Shown piece by piece: positions 56,587 through 64,000 of a DNA stretch of 64,000 bases. The DNA is from Paenalicyclobacillus cellulosilyticus (GTDB lineage: Bacteria > Bacillota > Bacilli > Alicyclobacillales > Alicyclobacillaceae). A program made the position numbers and the translations under genes. Under the pieces are notes generated by a model. It was given only the letters and a program-made list of their open reading frames with translations. It was not told where the DNA came from and did not search any database. The stretch is taken from positions 1 through 64,000 of the forward strand of contig NZ_BMOY01000011.1 in NCBI RefSeq assembly GCF_014647315.1, in the 5' to 3' direction. How positions within the stretch are numbered: the stretch's first letter is position 1; each line of letters starts with the position of its first letter.

Positions 56587-56748
56587 TTGTGCGGGCTGAT
56601 TGAGGCTGCCATAGCGGTCTGGTTGGTACTGCGGGGCTTAGCACATGTGTCCTATGGCATCGCAGACATCATCCGGGCCATGCATGGCGAATCCCGCCGA
56701 GGCGCCAACCATACGGCGGGATTCCGACACCCACGCAGGAGGGGTTAA
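56587..56748 (+). CDS. Putative 53-aa small hydrophobic/basic protein
   Basis: TTG start after AAGGGGGGTGGTGG. Residues 3-30 (LIEAAIAVWLVLRGLAHVSY, then GIADII) are hydrophobic, the rest is basic and ends with HPRRRG. A 9-bp terminator-like stem surrounds the stop codon, as often seen for very small mRNAs. The shape is like some type I toxins, but no family is recognised. A longer ORF from 56416 in the same frame is less likely because the early part lacks an RBS. Confidence 0.35.
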   Translation: MCGLIEAAIAVWLVLRGLAHVSYGIADIIRAMHGESRRGANHTAGFRHPRRRG

Positions 56749-56763
56749 CCCTCCTGCACTTTC
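56735..56763 (+). terminator. Terminator at the stop codon of the 53-aa ORF
   Basis: Perfect 9-bp stem GCAGGAGGG (56735-56743) with CCCTCCTGC (56749-56757), 5-base loop containing the TAA stop, then ACTTT. Confidence 0.55.
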
Positions 56764-56830
56764 CAGTGTTATTCTAACACGGTCTGGTTCATTCCGTCCA
56801 CATATCCCCGCCCAGAAGGCTTGAACCTGC

Positions 56831-56860
56831 GCATAAACCGCGCCGCCTCTTCGCAAACTA
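56831..56860 (+). promoter_or_regulatory. Candidate SigF/SigG promoter of pbpG
   Basis: GCATA (56831-56835), an 18-base spacer and CAAACTA (56854-56860) resemble forespore promoters (SigG: GCATA/TGAATA, CATACTA). B. subtilis pbpG is a forespore gene. It lies 80 bases before the start codon. Confidence 0.4.
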
Positions 56861-56940
56861 ACGCCACCTGGAATGTATCGGATCAATTGGACGAATGCAG
56901 CCAATACTGCTGGCGATGGCTGTGACCGTGGAGGTGGCTC

Positions 56941-58989
56941 ATGCGCTCCCCCCAACCTTCCTTCAGCAATCCTGTCCCGGCACCTGCAGGTTGGCGCCGC
57001 TGGTGGCGGCAGCTGCCGCTGTGGCTCAAGGCGGCCGTGCTGCCGCTTTTGGGGGGATTTTGCAGCATGACCCTGTTGCTCGTCGCGCTGCGGCTGCTGC
57101 CGCTGCCGGACGAGAGCCTGCTCGACCCCACGGAGATGGACGCGGCCGACGGCACAACGCTCGCCGTCTGGACACCGAAGGGCATTCGGGCCGAACGCGT
57201 ACCGCTCGAAGTCATCCCGCGCTGGTTGCAGGAAGCCACCATCGCGGTGGAGGACGCGCAGTTTTACCACCACCACGCCTTCAACCCGCTCGCCATGCTG
57301 CGCGCCCTCTGGGTGGACGTGTCGCGCGGCCGCGTGGTTCAGGGCGGATCGACCATCACGCAGCAGTTGGCGAAGAACCTGTACCTCAGCCAGGACCGCA
57401 CCCTGTGGCGCAAAGTGAAAGAGGCGCTGTACGCCATGCAGCTCGAACTGCACGAGAGCAAGCGCACCATCCTCGAACAGTATCTCAATACCGTCTACTA
57501 CGGCCACGGCGCGTACGGTGTGCAAGCGGCGAGCCTCCTCTATTTCAACAAGCCCGTGCAGGCGCTCTCTTTGCCGGAATGCGCCCTGCTCGCCGGCCTG
57601 CCGAAAGGCCCTGCGTTCTATTCCCCGCTCACCCACTTCGCCCAGGCGAAAGCGCGGCAACGCGTGGTGCTGCAGCGGATGGTGGCCGCAGGCTACCTCA
57701 CCCAGGCGGAGGCGGATGCGGCCTACCATGCCCCGTTGCACTTGGCGACCGTCCATCCGCCCGTGGTGCAGGCGCCCTACTTTACGACCACCGTCGTCCG
57801 GGAGGTGGAACAGCGGCTTCATCTGTCCCCCGACGCCCTTTATCAAGGTGGCATCCATATCACCACCACGCTCGATCCGCTGCTGCAACAGGCGGCAGAG
57901 CGCGCGGTGGCGACCACCCTGCCCAAAGACCGGCCGCTGCAGGCGGCCCTCGTCGCCCTCGATCCGCAGACCGGCGCCATCCGGGCGATGGTGGGCGGCC
58001 GCGACTTCGCGACGAGCCCCTACAACCGCGCCTTCGCCGAGCGGCAGCCGGGATCGGCCTTCAAAGCGCTCCTCTATACGTCCGCGCTGGAGCACGGATG
58101 GACCCCGGCACGCCAAGTGATGAGCGCAAAGACGACGTTTTTGTACGACGAAGACCGGCTGTACACCGTGCACGACTTCGGCGAGATGTACGCCCGCCGG
58201 CCCATCACCTTGCGCGAGGCCATCGCGCGCTCCGACAACGTGTACGCCGTCACCGCCAACCTGGAGACCGGGGTGGAACAGGTGATCGACACGGCGCGGC
58301 GGATGGGCATCACCTCCCCGCTCGATCCAGTGCCTTCCCTCGCCCTCGGCGTCTGTCCGGCGAGCCCTGTGGAAATGGCGCGCGCGTACGCGGTCCTCGC
58401 CAACGGCGGCAAGCGGATCACCCCTTACACCGTCGAGGAGGTGCGCGCGCCCCAGTACGGGGTCTATCAGGCGTCGCCGCAGGCGGTGCCCGCCATCTCG
58501 CCGCAGATCGCGTTTCAGATGACGGACCTGCTCACCAGCGTGTTGGATTCGGGCGGCACCGGCGCAAGCGTACGCCGCTACCTGCACGGCCTCGCGGCCG
58601 CCAAGACGGGCACCACCTACACCGACAACTGGATGGTGGGCTACACGCCGAGCCTGGTGTGCGCGGTGTGGGTCGGGTACGACGACGACCGGCCGCTCAC
58701 CCCGCAGGATGCGCACCTGGCCGCCCCCATCTGGGCGAAGTTCATGGGCACCGCCCAGCAGCACCTGCCGTACACCTGGTACCGGCCGCCGGCCGGGCTG
58801 GTGGCGCGCACCATCGATCCGGTGACCGCCAAGCTCGCGACCGACGCCTGCCGCGACACCGAGACCGATTACTTCCTCGTCGGCACGGAGCCGCGCGCGA
58901 CCTGCCCCCTGCACCCCGCGCAGCGCGCGCCTTTGGCACCGGGACCGTGGTGGCGCGCGTGGTTGGGACGATGGTTCGGCCGAGCCTGA
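56941..58989 (+). CDS. pbpG: Class A penicillin-binding protein (PBP1A family)
   Basis: 682 aa. An N-terminal membrane anchor (about residues 30-53) precedes the GT51 glycosyltransferase with catalytic Glu 104 in AVEDAQFYHH and QGGSTITQQLAKNLYLS. The transpeptidase has SXXK at 372-375 (GSAFK), SXN at 430-432 (SDN) and KTGT at 554-557. It polymerises and cross-links peptidoglycan. ATG 56941 has GGAGGTGG upstream. The position beside speE is that of ywhE/pbpG, a forespore PBP in B. subtilis, so a role in spore peptidoglycan is likely. Confidence 0.92.
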   Translation: MRSPQPSFSNPVPAPAGWRRWWRQLPLWLKAAVLPLLGGFCSMTLLLVALRLLPLPDESLLDPTEMDAADGTTLAVWTPKGIRAERVPLEVIPRWLQEATIAVEDAQFYHHHAFNPLAMLRALWVDVSRGRVVQGGSTITQQLAKNLYLSQDRTLWRKVKEALYAMQLELHESKRTILEQYLNTVYYGHGAYGVQAASLLYFNKPVQALSLPECALLAGLPKGPAFYSPLTHFAQAKARQRVVLQRMVAAGYLTQAEADAAYHAPLHLATVHPPVVQAPYFTTTVVREVEQRLHLSPDALYQGGIHITTTLDPLLQQAAERAVATTLPKDRPLQAALVALDPQTGAIRAMVGGRDFATSPYNRAFAERQPGSAFKALLYTSALEHGWTPARQVMSAKTTFLYDEDRLYTVHDFGEMYARRPITLREAIARSDNVYAVTANLETGVEQVIDTARRMGITSPLDPVPSLALGVCPASPVEMARAYAVLANGGKRITPYTVEEVRAPQYGVYQASPQAVPAISPQIAFQMTDLLTSVLDSGGTGASVRRYLHGLAAAKTGTTYTDNWMVGYTPSLVCAVWVGYDDDRPLTPQDAHLAAPIWAKFMGTAQQHLPYTWYRPPAGLVARTIDPVTAKLATDACRDTETDYFLVGTEPRATCPLHPAQRAPLAPGPWWRAWLGRWFGRA

Positions 58990-59169
58990 CGTGAACGCGG
59001 CAGTAGGGTACGGTTCTGCCGGAAGCAGGGCAACCATGCCCTCAGGCAGCTTTGCGCCAGGCGAGATGAACAAAGCGGTGCCAACTTTGACAATGAACCG
59101 GCCGCTCCCCGGGCTCCTTCGCGACGCCTGTGTTACAATGAACGCAGTAGCCGAGAAGGAGCGTGGATC

Positions 59170-60357
59170 ATGGAACACCACATCTCTCAGCGCGTGCGTG
59201 CCATCACCCCGTCCGCGACGGTGGCCATGGATACGAAGACGAAGGCACTCATCCAACAGGGCAAGCCGGTCATCAACATGAGCGTCGGCGAGCCGGACTT
59301 CCAGCCGCCGGAAGCCGCCTCGTTGGCGGGCATCAAGGCCATCGTTACCGGACTGACGAAGTACACCGCGGTCGCAGGCATGATGGAGCTGCGCAAGGCG
59401 ATTGCGCGCAAGCTGCAGGTGGAAAACGGGCTGGCATACACGCCGGAGCAGATCATCGTCTCATCGGGCGCCAAGCAATCGCTGTACAACATCTTCCTCA
59501 CCATCTGCGAGCCGGGGGATGAGGTGATCCTGCCGGCGCCGTACTGGGTGTCGTACCCCGAGCAGATCCGCTTGGCCGGGGCGGTGCCGGTCATCATCCC
59601 CACCGACGAGTCGTCCGGGTTCAAGGTGACGCCGGAACAGCTGCGCCAAGCCATCACCTCGAAAACGCGCGCCTTCTTGCTCAACTCGCCGAGCAACCCG
59701 ACGGGCGCCGTGTACAACGAGGAGGAACTGCGGGCCATTGGGCAGGTCCTGCGCGATCACGACCTGTACATCGTCACCGACGAGATCTACGAGAAGCTGG
59801 TCTACGGTGTCGCCCACGTCAGCCTGCCGGCCGTCTGCCCCGACCTGATGGAACGGACGCTCGTGGTCAACGGTTTTTCCAAGGCGTTCGCCATGACCGG
59901 TTATCGCCTCGGCTATGTCGCCGGGCCGCGCGAGATCATCCAGGCGATGACCAGCCTGCAGAGCCACTCGTCGCACAGCCCCTCGACCATCACGCAGGTG
60001 GCAGGGATTGCGGCGCTCGACGCGTTCAACCCGGCGGTGGTCGCCGAGTTCCGCCGGCGCCGGGACGCGCTCATCGCCGGGCTGCGCGAGATCCCCGGCA
60101 TCGCGTGCACCGTGCCGGAAGGGGCGTTCTACGCGTTTCCGAACGTCGCACGCCTGTTCGGCAAGGCGTATGAGGGCGTCGTGATCGACAGCGCAGCCAA
60201 GTTCAGCGAACTGCTCCTGGAGCACGAGCTGGTGGCGACGGTGCCGGGCGAGTCGTTCGGCGCACCGAACAACGTCCGCCTCTCATACGCGACCGCTTAC
60301 GAAGACGTGGTGGCGGCGGTGGAGCGGATTCAGCGTTTCGTGCGCGCACTGCGCTGA
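59170..60357 (+). CDS. Aspartate aminotransferase, class I (AspB-like)
   Basis: 395 aa. VGEPDFQPPEAA, TKYTAVAGMMELRKAIA, SSGAKQSLYNIF, PYWVSYPEQIRLAGA, NSPSNPTGAVYN, YIVTDEIYEKLVY and the PLP-Lys segment VNGFSKAFAMTGYRLGYVAGP follow the subgroup Igamma enzymes. Substrate spectrum within the family cannot be fixed by eye. ATG 59170 has GAAGGAGCG upstream. Confidence 0.88.
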   Translation: MEHHISQRVRAITPSATVAMDTKTKALIQQGKPVINMSVGEPDFQPPEAASLAGIKAIVTGLTKYTAVAGMMELRKAIARKLQVENGLAYTPEQIIVSSGAKQSLYNIFLTICEPGDEVILPAPYWVSYPEQIRLAGAVPVIIPTDESSGFKVTPEQLRQAITSKTRAFLLNSPSNPTGAVYNEEELRAIGQVLRDHDLYIVTDEIYEKLVYGVAHVSLPAVCPDLMERTLVVNGFSKAFAMTGYRLGYVAGPREIIQAMTSLQSHSSHSPSTITQVAGIAALDAFNPAVVAEFRRRRDALIAGLREIPGIACTVPEGAFYAFPNVARLFGKAYEGVVIDSAAKFSELLLEHELVATVPGESFGAPNNVRLSYATAYEDVVAAVERIQRFVRALR

Positions 60358-60487
60358 CCGCATCATGCTGCGAGGGCGGGGCAGGCACCAACGGGCGTGA
60401 CGGTCCATACGATACAGCGGGATGGAAGACGCGCCGGCACCGTGGCACGGCGCCGTATCGTGATGCTTCCAACAGGGAGGCTGGACC

Positions 60488-61387
60488 ATGCATTCGCAAC
60501 CACGCCGGGAGGCCCCTGCGCAGGCGCTGCACCGTCTGCGCCGGCAATTGCAGGGCATGACCCCGTCCAATCCGCGCTATCGCCCGCTGCGCCGTGAACT
60601 GGCACGCAACCTGCGCGCTCTGCGCACCAACTTGGACCGCCTGCCCGCGCCCCGCGGCAAGCGGGGCGGCCGCGCGGCGGCTCAGGGAAAAGGTGCGGCG
60701 AGGACCCCGAACGCACGGACAGCCGCGCCGCCCGCTCCCGCACCCAAAAAGGGCCTGTCCGCCCTGTTGTCGCCCGAGAACATGCAGGAATCGATGAAGG
60801 CGGTCGGCAACCTGCGCCGCTTCATCCGCAGTTGCGCCCAGTACCTGCAGCAGGCGGATCAAATGTTGGAGACGTTTTATGTGACGTCGAACGCCCTGAA
60901 AGAGACGGGCGTATTGGAGAAACTTGTCAAACACCGGGGGAAGAACCTGAGCACGGAGGATTTCGCCAACATCCTGGCTGCGCTCATGAATTCGCCGCTC
61001 GGGGCCCAGTTGTTCAAAGGGGCGGGCGGAGGAGAGAGCCGGGAAACCCAGAGCACCAGCGCGCCGCGGAACAGCGTGCCGGCGACCGCGCCGGACAACA
61101 CACCGCCTTATCCGTCCCACCCGGCGCCCCAGGCGGCACCGCCCGCGGCGCATACGGCACCGCCGGCCGCGCAACCAACCGTCCCGGCGTACCCGGGACC
61201 GCCTGCGTCCGCGCCCACAGGGCCCAATCCGCCCGCGTATCCGCCGGTGCCCCCGCAAGCGTATCCAGGGTCTCCCGGATACCCCGGGCACCCAGGATAT
61301 GCAGGCCAGCCAGGTTATCCCCAGCCAGGTTATCCGGGGTATCAAGGTCCAGGCCAGCCGGGACAGCCGGGGCATCCTGGATGGTAA
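60488..61387 (+). CDS. Uncharacterised protein with a Pro/Gly/Tyr-rich C-terminal tail
   Basis: 299 aa. A basic N-terminus (residues 1-80, many Arg and Ala), a helical middle (SPENMQESMKAVGNLRRFIR, then LETFYVTSNALKETGVLEKL) and a C-terminal 110 residues of Pro, Ala, Gly and Tyr with tandem PGYPG/QPGYP units. AGGGAGGC precedes the ATG. Such tails occur in spore coat and surface proteins, but no family is recognised. It faces the 158-aa gene across a hairpin. Confidence 0.7.
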   Translation: MHSQPRREAPAQALHRLRRQLQGMTPSNPRYRPLRRELARNLRALRTNLDRLPAPRGKRGGRAAAQGKGAARTPNARTAAPPAPAPKKGLSALLSPENMQESMKAVGNLRRFIRSCAQYLQQADQMLETFYVTSNALKETGVLEKLVKHRGKNLSTEDFANILAALMNSPLGAQLFKGAGGGESRETQSTSAPRNSVPATAPDNTPPYPSHPAPQAAPPAAHTAPPAAQPTVPAYPGPPASAPTGPNPPAYPPVPPQAYPGSPGYPGHPGYAGQPGYPQPGYPGYQGPGQPGQPGHPGW

Positions 61388-61396
61388 ACAACGAAA

Positions 61397-61420
61397 GCGG
61401 CGACCGCAGTCGCCGCGTTC
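61397..61420. terminator. Hairpin between the two convergent unknown genes
   Basis: GCGGCGAC (61397-61404) and GTCGCCGC (61409-61416) form a perfect 8-bp stem with a 4-base loop, followed by GTTCT. Weak T content on the plus strand; could work in either direction. Confidence 0.45.
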
Positions 61421-61537
61421 TGTCCGCAAAGCACCTGTTCCCCTCAGCCTAATACCTGTTCCTCGCATACACGCCCCGATGGACCTCGGTGTGCCACCGA
61501 TACACCCCCGTCCGAGACCACGGGGACCTGTGCCCCG

Positions 61538-62014
61538 TCACCGAACGTGTTTGGGCACAAACTTCTTGATCTCTTGTGCCGTCTTTTCATCCACATGCTG
61601 TCCATACTTTTGAATCAGTTCGTCCACGTTGGCGGTGGGCCCGTTTTTGGTCGCGTCCTTGTATGCGTTGACGAACGCCTTCAACCGCTGTTCCGGCACG
61701 GGCAACCCGAGTTTGTTCGCAAAGTCCCGCGCCAACTGTTCCACTTGATTGGGATCCTGCCACTGTTCCGGCCGGACCTTTTTCACATCGTCGAGGATTT
61801 GAAAGATGGCCTTGCGCTTGCCGGACAGGTTTTGCTTCAACGTCTCGATGGGCCGCGAGGATGCAGCTTGCGCGGACCCGGAGGATGGAACTTGCTGTGG
61901 CACAGGCTGGCCCGCGGCCGCCGGCGCGTTCTGCGGCTGCACACTTTGCTCTTGCGCAGGCTGTGCGGCCCGCGGGCGCGGTTGACCCCGTTTGGCAGAC
62001 TTCTTGGCAGGCAC
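61538..62014 (-). CDS. Uncharacterised small basic protein, possibly sporulation-related
   Basis: 158 aa. A disordered N-terminal 55 residues rich in Gln, Pro, Ala and Lys (MPAKKSAKRGQPRPR) precedes a compact helical part: GKRKAIFQILDDVKKVRPEQ, QVEQLARDFANKLGLPVPEQ, RLKAFVNAYKDATKNG. The helical part has a faint resemblance to the SpoVIF-type fold, too weak to name it. ATG 62014 has GAAGGAGGGAAC upstream. Confidence 0.6.
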   Translation of the reverse strand: MPAKKSAKRGQPRPRAAQPAQEQSVQPQNAPAAAGQPVPQQVPSSGSAQAASSRPIETLKQNLSGKRKAIFQILDDVKKVRPEQWQDPNQVEQLARDFANKLGLPVPEQRLKAFVNAYKDATKNGPTANVDELIQKYGQHVDEKTAQEIKKFVPKHVR

Positions 62015-62126
62015 GGTGTTCCCTCCTTCTCCACTCCGTCGTACGGAGCCTCGCCATACTGTATGGCTGTGCGCTGCGCGCTGCGCCAGGTTGGCTCAAA
62101 AACAGGCGCCTGCCCCAGGAAACGGC

Positions 62127-62155
62127 TTTCCAATGCACTCGGAATCAGGGATAAT
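62127..62155 (+). promoter_or_regulatory. Candidate SigA promoter of ilvD
   Basis: TTTCCA (62127-62132), 17 bases, GATAAT (62150-62155). Leader of about 75 bases; no T-box or CodY-like box is obvious. Confidence 0.45.
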
Positions 62156-62236
62156 AGGAACCGTGAGCACGCCCCTTGTCCGGACGGATTGCGGTGCGCC
62201 GGCGCGGGCGGAGATTGAGAAAGAAGGGTTAGGCAG

Positions 62237-63922
62237 ATGAGCGAGCAGAAAAAGGACCTGCGCATTCGCAGCATCGACATCAGCGAGGGCGCGAGCCGGG
62301 CGCCGAACCGGGCGATGCTGCGCGCCATGGGCTTCACGGACGAGGACTTCAAAAAGCCGATGATCGGCGTCGCCAGCACGTGGAGCGAGGTCACGCCGTG
62401 CAACATGCACATCGATCAGCTGGCGCGCGAGGCCAAGCGCGGCATCCGCGAGGCCGGCGGAGCGCCCATCATCTTTAACACCATCACCGTCTCCGACGGC
62501 ATCTCGATGGGCACGCTCGGGATGCGCTTCTCGCTGCCGAGCCGGGAGGTCATCGCCGACTCGATTGAAACCGTCGTCAACGCCGAGCGGATGGACGCGC
62601 TGGTGGCCATCGGCGGCTGCGACAAGAACATGCCCGGGTGCATGATCGCCATCGGGCGCCTGAATTTGCCGGCGGTGTTCGTGTACGGCGGCACCATCCA
62701 GCCGGGCAAGCTCGACGGCCGCGACATCGACATCGTCTCCGCGTTCGAGGCGGTCGGCCAGCACAACGCCGGCCTGATCGACGACAAGGAGCTCCACCGC
62801 GTCGAGTGCCACGCCTGTCCGGGGCCGGGATCGTGCGGCGGCATGTACACGGCGAACACAATGGCGTCCGCCATCGAGGCGATGGGCATGAGCCTGCCGG
62901 GCAGCTCGTCCAATCCGGCCGTCAGCCCGCTCAAGCTCCAGGACTGCTATGAGGCGGGCCGTGCGGTGTACCGTCTCCTCGAGGCAGGCATCACCCCGCG
63001 CCAGATCATGACGAAAGAGGCGTTTGAGAACGCCATCACCCTCGTCATGGCGTTGGGCGGATCGACGAACGCCATCCTGCACCTCATCGCCATTGCGCAC
63101 GCGGTCGACGTGGATTTGACCATCGACGACTTCGACCGCATCCAGAAGAAGGTGCCGCACATCGCCGACCTGAAGCCGGGCGGCCGCTACGTCATGCAGG
63201 ACCTGCACGAGATCGGCGGGGTGCCGGGCGTGATGAAGATGCTGCTCGACGCCGGGTACCTGCACGGGGACTGCCTGACGGTGACCGGCAAGACGCTGGC
63301 CGAGAATCTGAAGGACGTGCCGCCGCTGCCGGCGGACCAGGACGTGGTACGGCCGCTGTCGAATCCGCTGCGGGAGACCGGCCCGCTCGTCATCCTGCGC
63401 GGGAACCTCGCGCCGGAGGGGGCGGTGGCGAAGATGGCGGGCCTGACGGTCAAGCGGATCACCGGCCCGGCGCGGGTGTTCGACGGCGAGCAGGCGGCGA
63501 CCGAGGCCATCCTGAACGACCAGATCAAAGAGGGCGACGTCATCATCATCCGCTACGAGGGCCCGAAAGGCGGCCCGGGCATGCCGGAGATGCTGTCGCC
63601 GACCGCCATCCTCGTCGGCAAGGGCCTGGGCGAGAAGGTCGGCCTCATCACGGACGGGCGTTTCTCCGGCGGATCGCACGGTTTGGTGGTCGGCCACGTG
63701 GCGCCCGAGGCCCAGGTGGGCGGGCCGATTGCGCTGGTGCGCGACGGGGACCTCGTCACCATCGACAGCGAGACGCAGGAGCTGACGGTGCACATCTCCG
63801 ACGAGGAGATGGCGGCGCGCCGCAAGGCGTGGCAGGCGCCGCCGCTCAAGTTCCAGCGCGGCGTGCTGTACAAGTACGCGCAATTGGTGCAGTCCGCGTC
63901 GCGGGGCGCCGTGACGGACTGA
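62237..63922 (+). CDS. ilvD: Dihydroxy-acid dehydratase
   Basis: 561 aa, complete. It dehydrates 2,3-dihydroxy acids in valine and isoleucine synthesis using an Fe-S cluster. [17 protein letters not shown] (cluster Cys), [15 protein letters not shown] (cluster Cys), [18 protein letters not shown] (third Cys) and the C-terminal [19 protein letters not shown] are conserved. ATG 62237 has GAAGGG upstream. No other branched-chain gene is in the window. Confidence 0.95.
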   Translation: MSEQKKDLRIRSIDISEGASRAPNRAMLRAMGFTDEDFKKPMIGVASTWSEVTPCNMHIDQLAREAKRGIREAGGAPIIFNTITVSDGISMGTLGMRFSLPSREVIADSIETVVNAERMDALVAIGGCDKNMPGCMIAIGRLNLPAVFVYGGTIQPGKLDGRDIDIVSAFEAVGQHNAGLIDDKELHRVECHACPGPGSCGGMYTANTMASAIEAMGMSLPGSSSNPAVSPLKLQDCYEAGRAVYRLLEAGITPRQIMTKEAFENAITLVMALGGSTNAILHLIAIAHAVDVDLTIDDFDRIQKKVPHIADLKPGGRYVMQDLHEIGGVPGVMKMLLDAGYLHGDCLTVTGKTLAENLKDVPPLPADQDVVRPLSNPLRETGPLVILRGNLAPEGAVAKMAGLTVKRITGPARVFDGEQAATEAILNDQIKEGDVIIIRYEGPKGGPGMPEMLSPTAILVGKGLGEKVGLITDGRFSGGSHGLVVGHVAPEAQVGGPIALVRDGDLVTIDSETQELTVHISDEEMAARRKAWQAPPLKFQRGVLYKYAQLVQSASRGAVTD

Positions 63923-63947
63923 GTTTCACGCGAACGATTTCTGGGGA

Positions 63948-63976
63948 GGGCGCCGGCAACATGACCGGCGCCCTTT
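63948..63976 (+). terminator. Terminator of ilvD
   Basis: GGGCGCCGG (63948-63956) pairs with CCGGCGCCC (63965-63973), 8-base loop, then TTT. It lies 26 bases after the ilvD stop. Confidence 0.65.
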
Positions 63977-64000
63977 GCGCCATGATGCAGGGGGCGTGAA

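Noticed and set aside
56638-59256. 872-aa minus-strand ORF opposite pbpG
   Set aside because: Arg/His/Gly-rich antisense frame; the plus strand encodes complete GT51 and transpeptidase motifs.

Overview
The window looks like a chromosomal segment of a GC-rich, endospore-forming Firmicute. Genes use GGAGG-type ribosome binding sites and GTG/TTG starts are frequent. spoIIR, spo0F and an SspF-like SASP are present, together with matches to SigF, SigH and SigF/SigG promoters. Much of the gene order matches Bacillus subtilis: ywlG-rpiB-ywlE-mntP-ywlC-spoIIR-prmC-prfA-rpmE-rho-tal-spo0F-pyrG-rpoE-fadF, and later ywiB-speB-speE-pbpG. With the high GC this suggests an Alicyclobacillaceae-like lineage; that placement is inference, not something the sequence proves.

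Layout. 1-15.6 kb is a conserved housekeeping and sporulation block, almost all on the minus strand. It is interrupted by a plus-strand secreted SGNH hydrolase and by a ~0.3 kb cassette bounded by direct repeats. 15.8-19.8 kb holds an enoyl-CoA hydratase, FadF-type Fe-S reductase and alcohol dehydrogenase. 20.1-25.4 kb (plus) holds a CHY zinc finger-PabB-PabC fusion, a glycoside-hydrolase-like protein and a frameshifted homocysteine methyltransferase. 25.5-33.7 kb holds a very large secreted phosphodiester glycosidase, then a c-di-GMP-I riboswitch leading into a tiny exported protein and a TPR/degenerate HD-GYP protein. Facing these is an operon of a 69-aa protein, a FapA-like protein and a lone receiver domain.

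33.7-40.8 kb is a minus-strand sugar operon (GH4 glycosidase, binding protein, two permeases, ROK repressor, NagB) behind a promoter with repeated TGTTCGT sites. 41.3-43.2 kb is a CRISPR array of 26 repeats with no cas gene in the window; its distal end abuts a truncated, frameshifted N-acylglucosamine 2-epimerase. 43.8-48.5 kb carries a GNAT protein and two ABC exporter modules, the distal ones under a YtrA-type GntR regulator. 48.6-53.6 kb mixes DoxX, UspA, a macrodomain protein, a B12-binding radical SAM enzyme and an MFS exporter. 53.7-64 kb returns to the conserved order: SASP, DUF1934, agmatinase, spermidine synthase, a sporulation-type class A PBP, an aspartate aminotransferase, two low-complexity proteins of unknown function and ilvD.

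The least ordinary parts are the riboswitch/TPR-HD-GYP/FapA neighbourhood, the CHY-PabBC fusion, the cas-less CRISPR array and the small-peptide cassette between direct repeats. All functions are inferred from sequence motifs and gene order read by eye; no database search was run.
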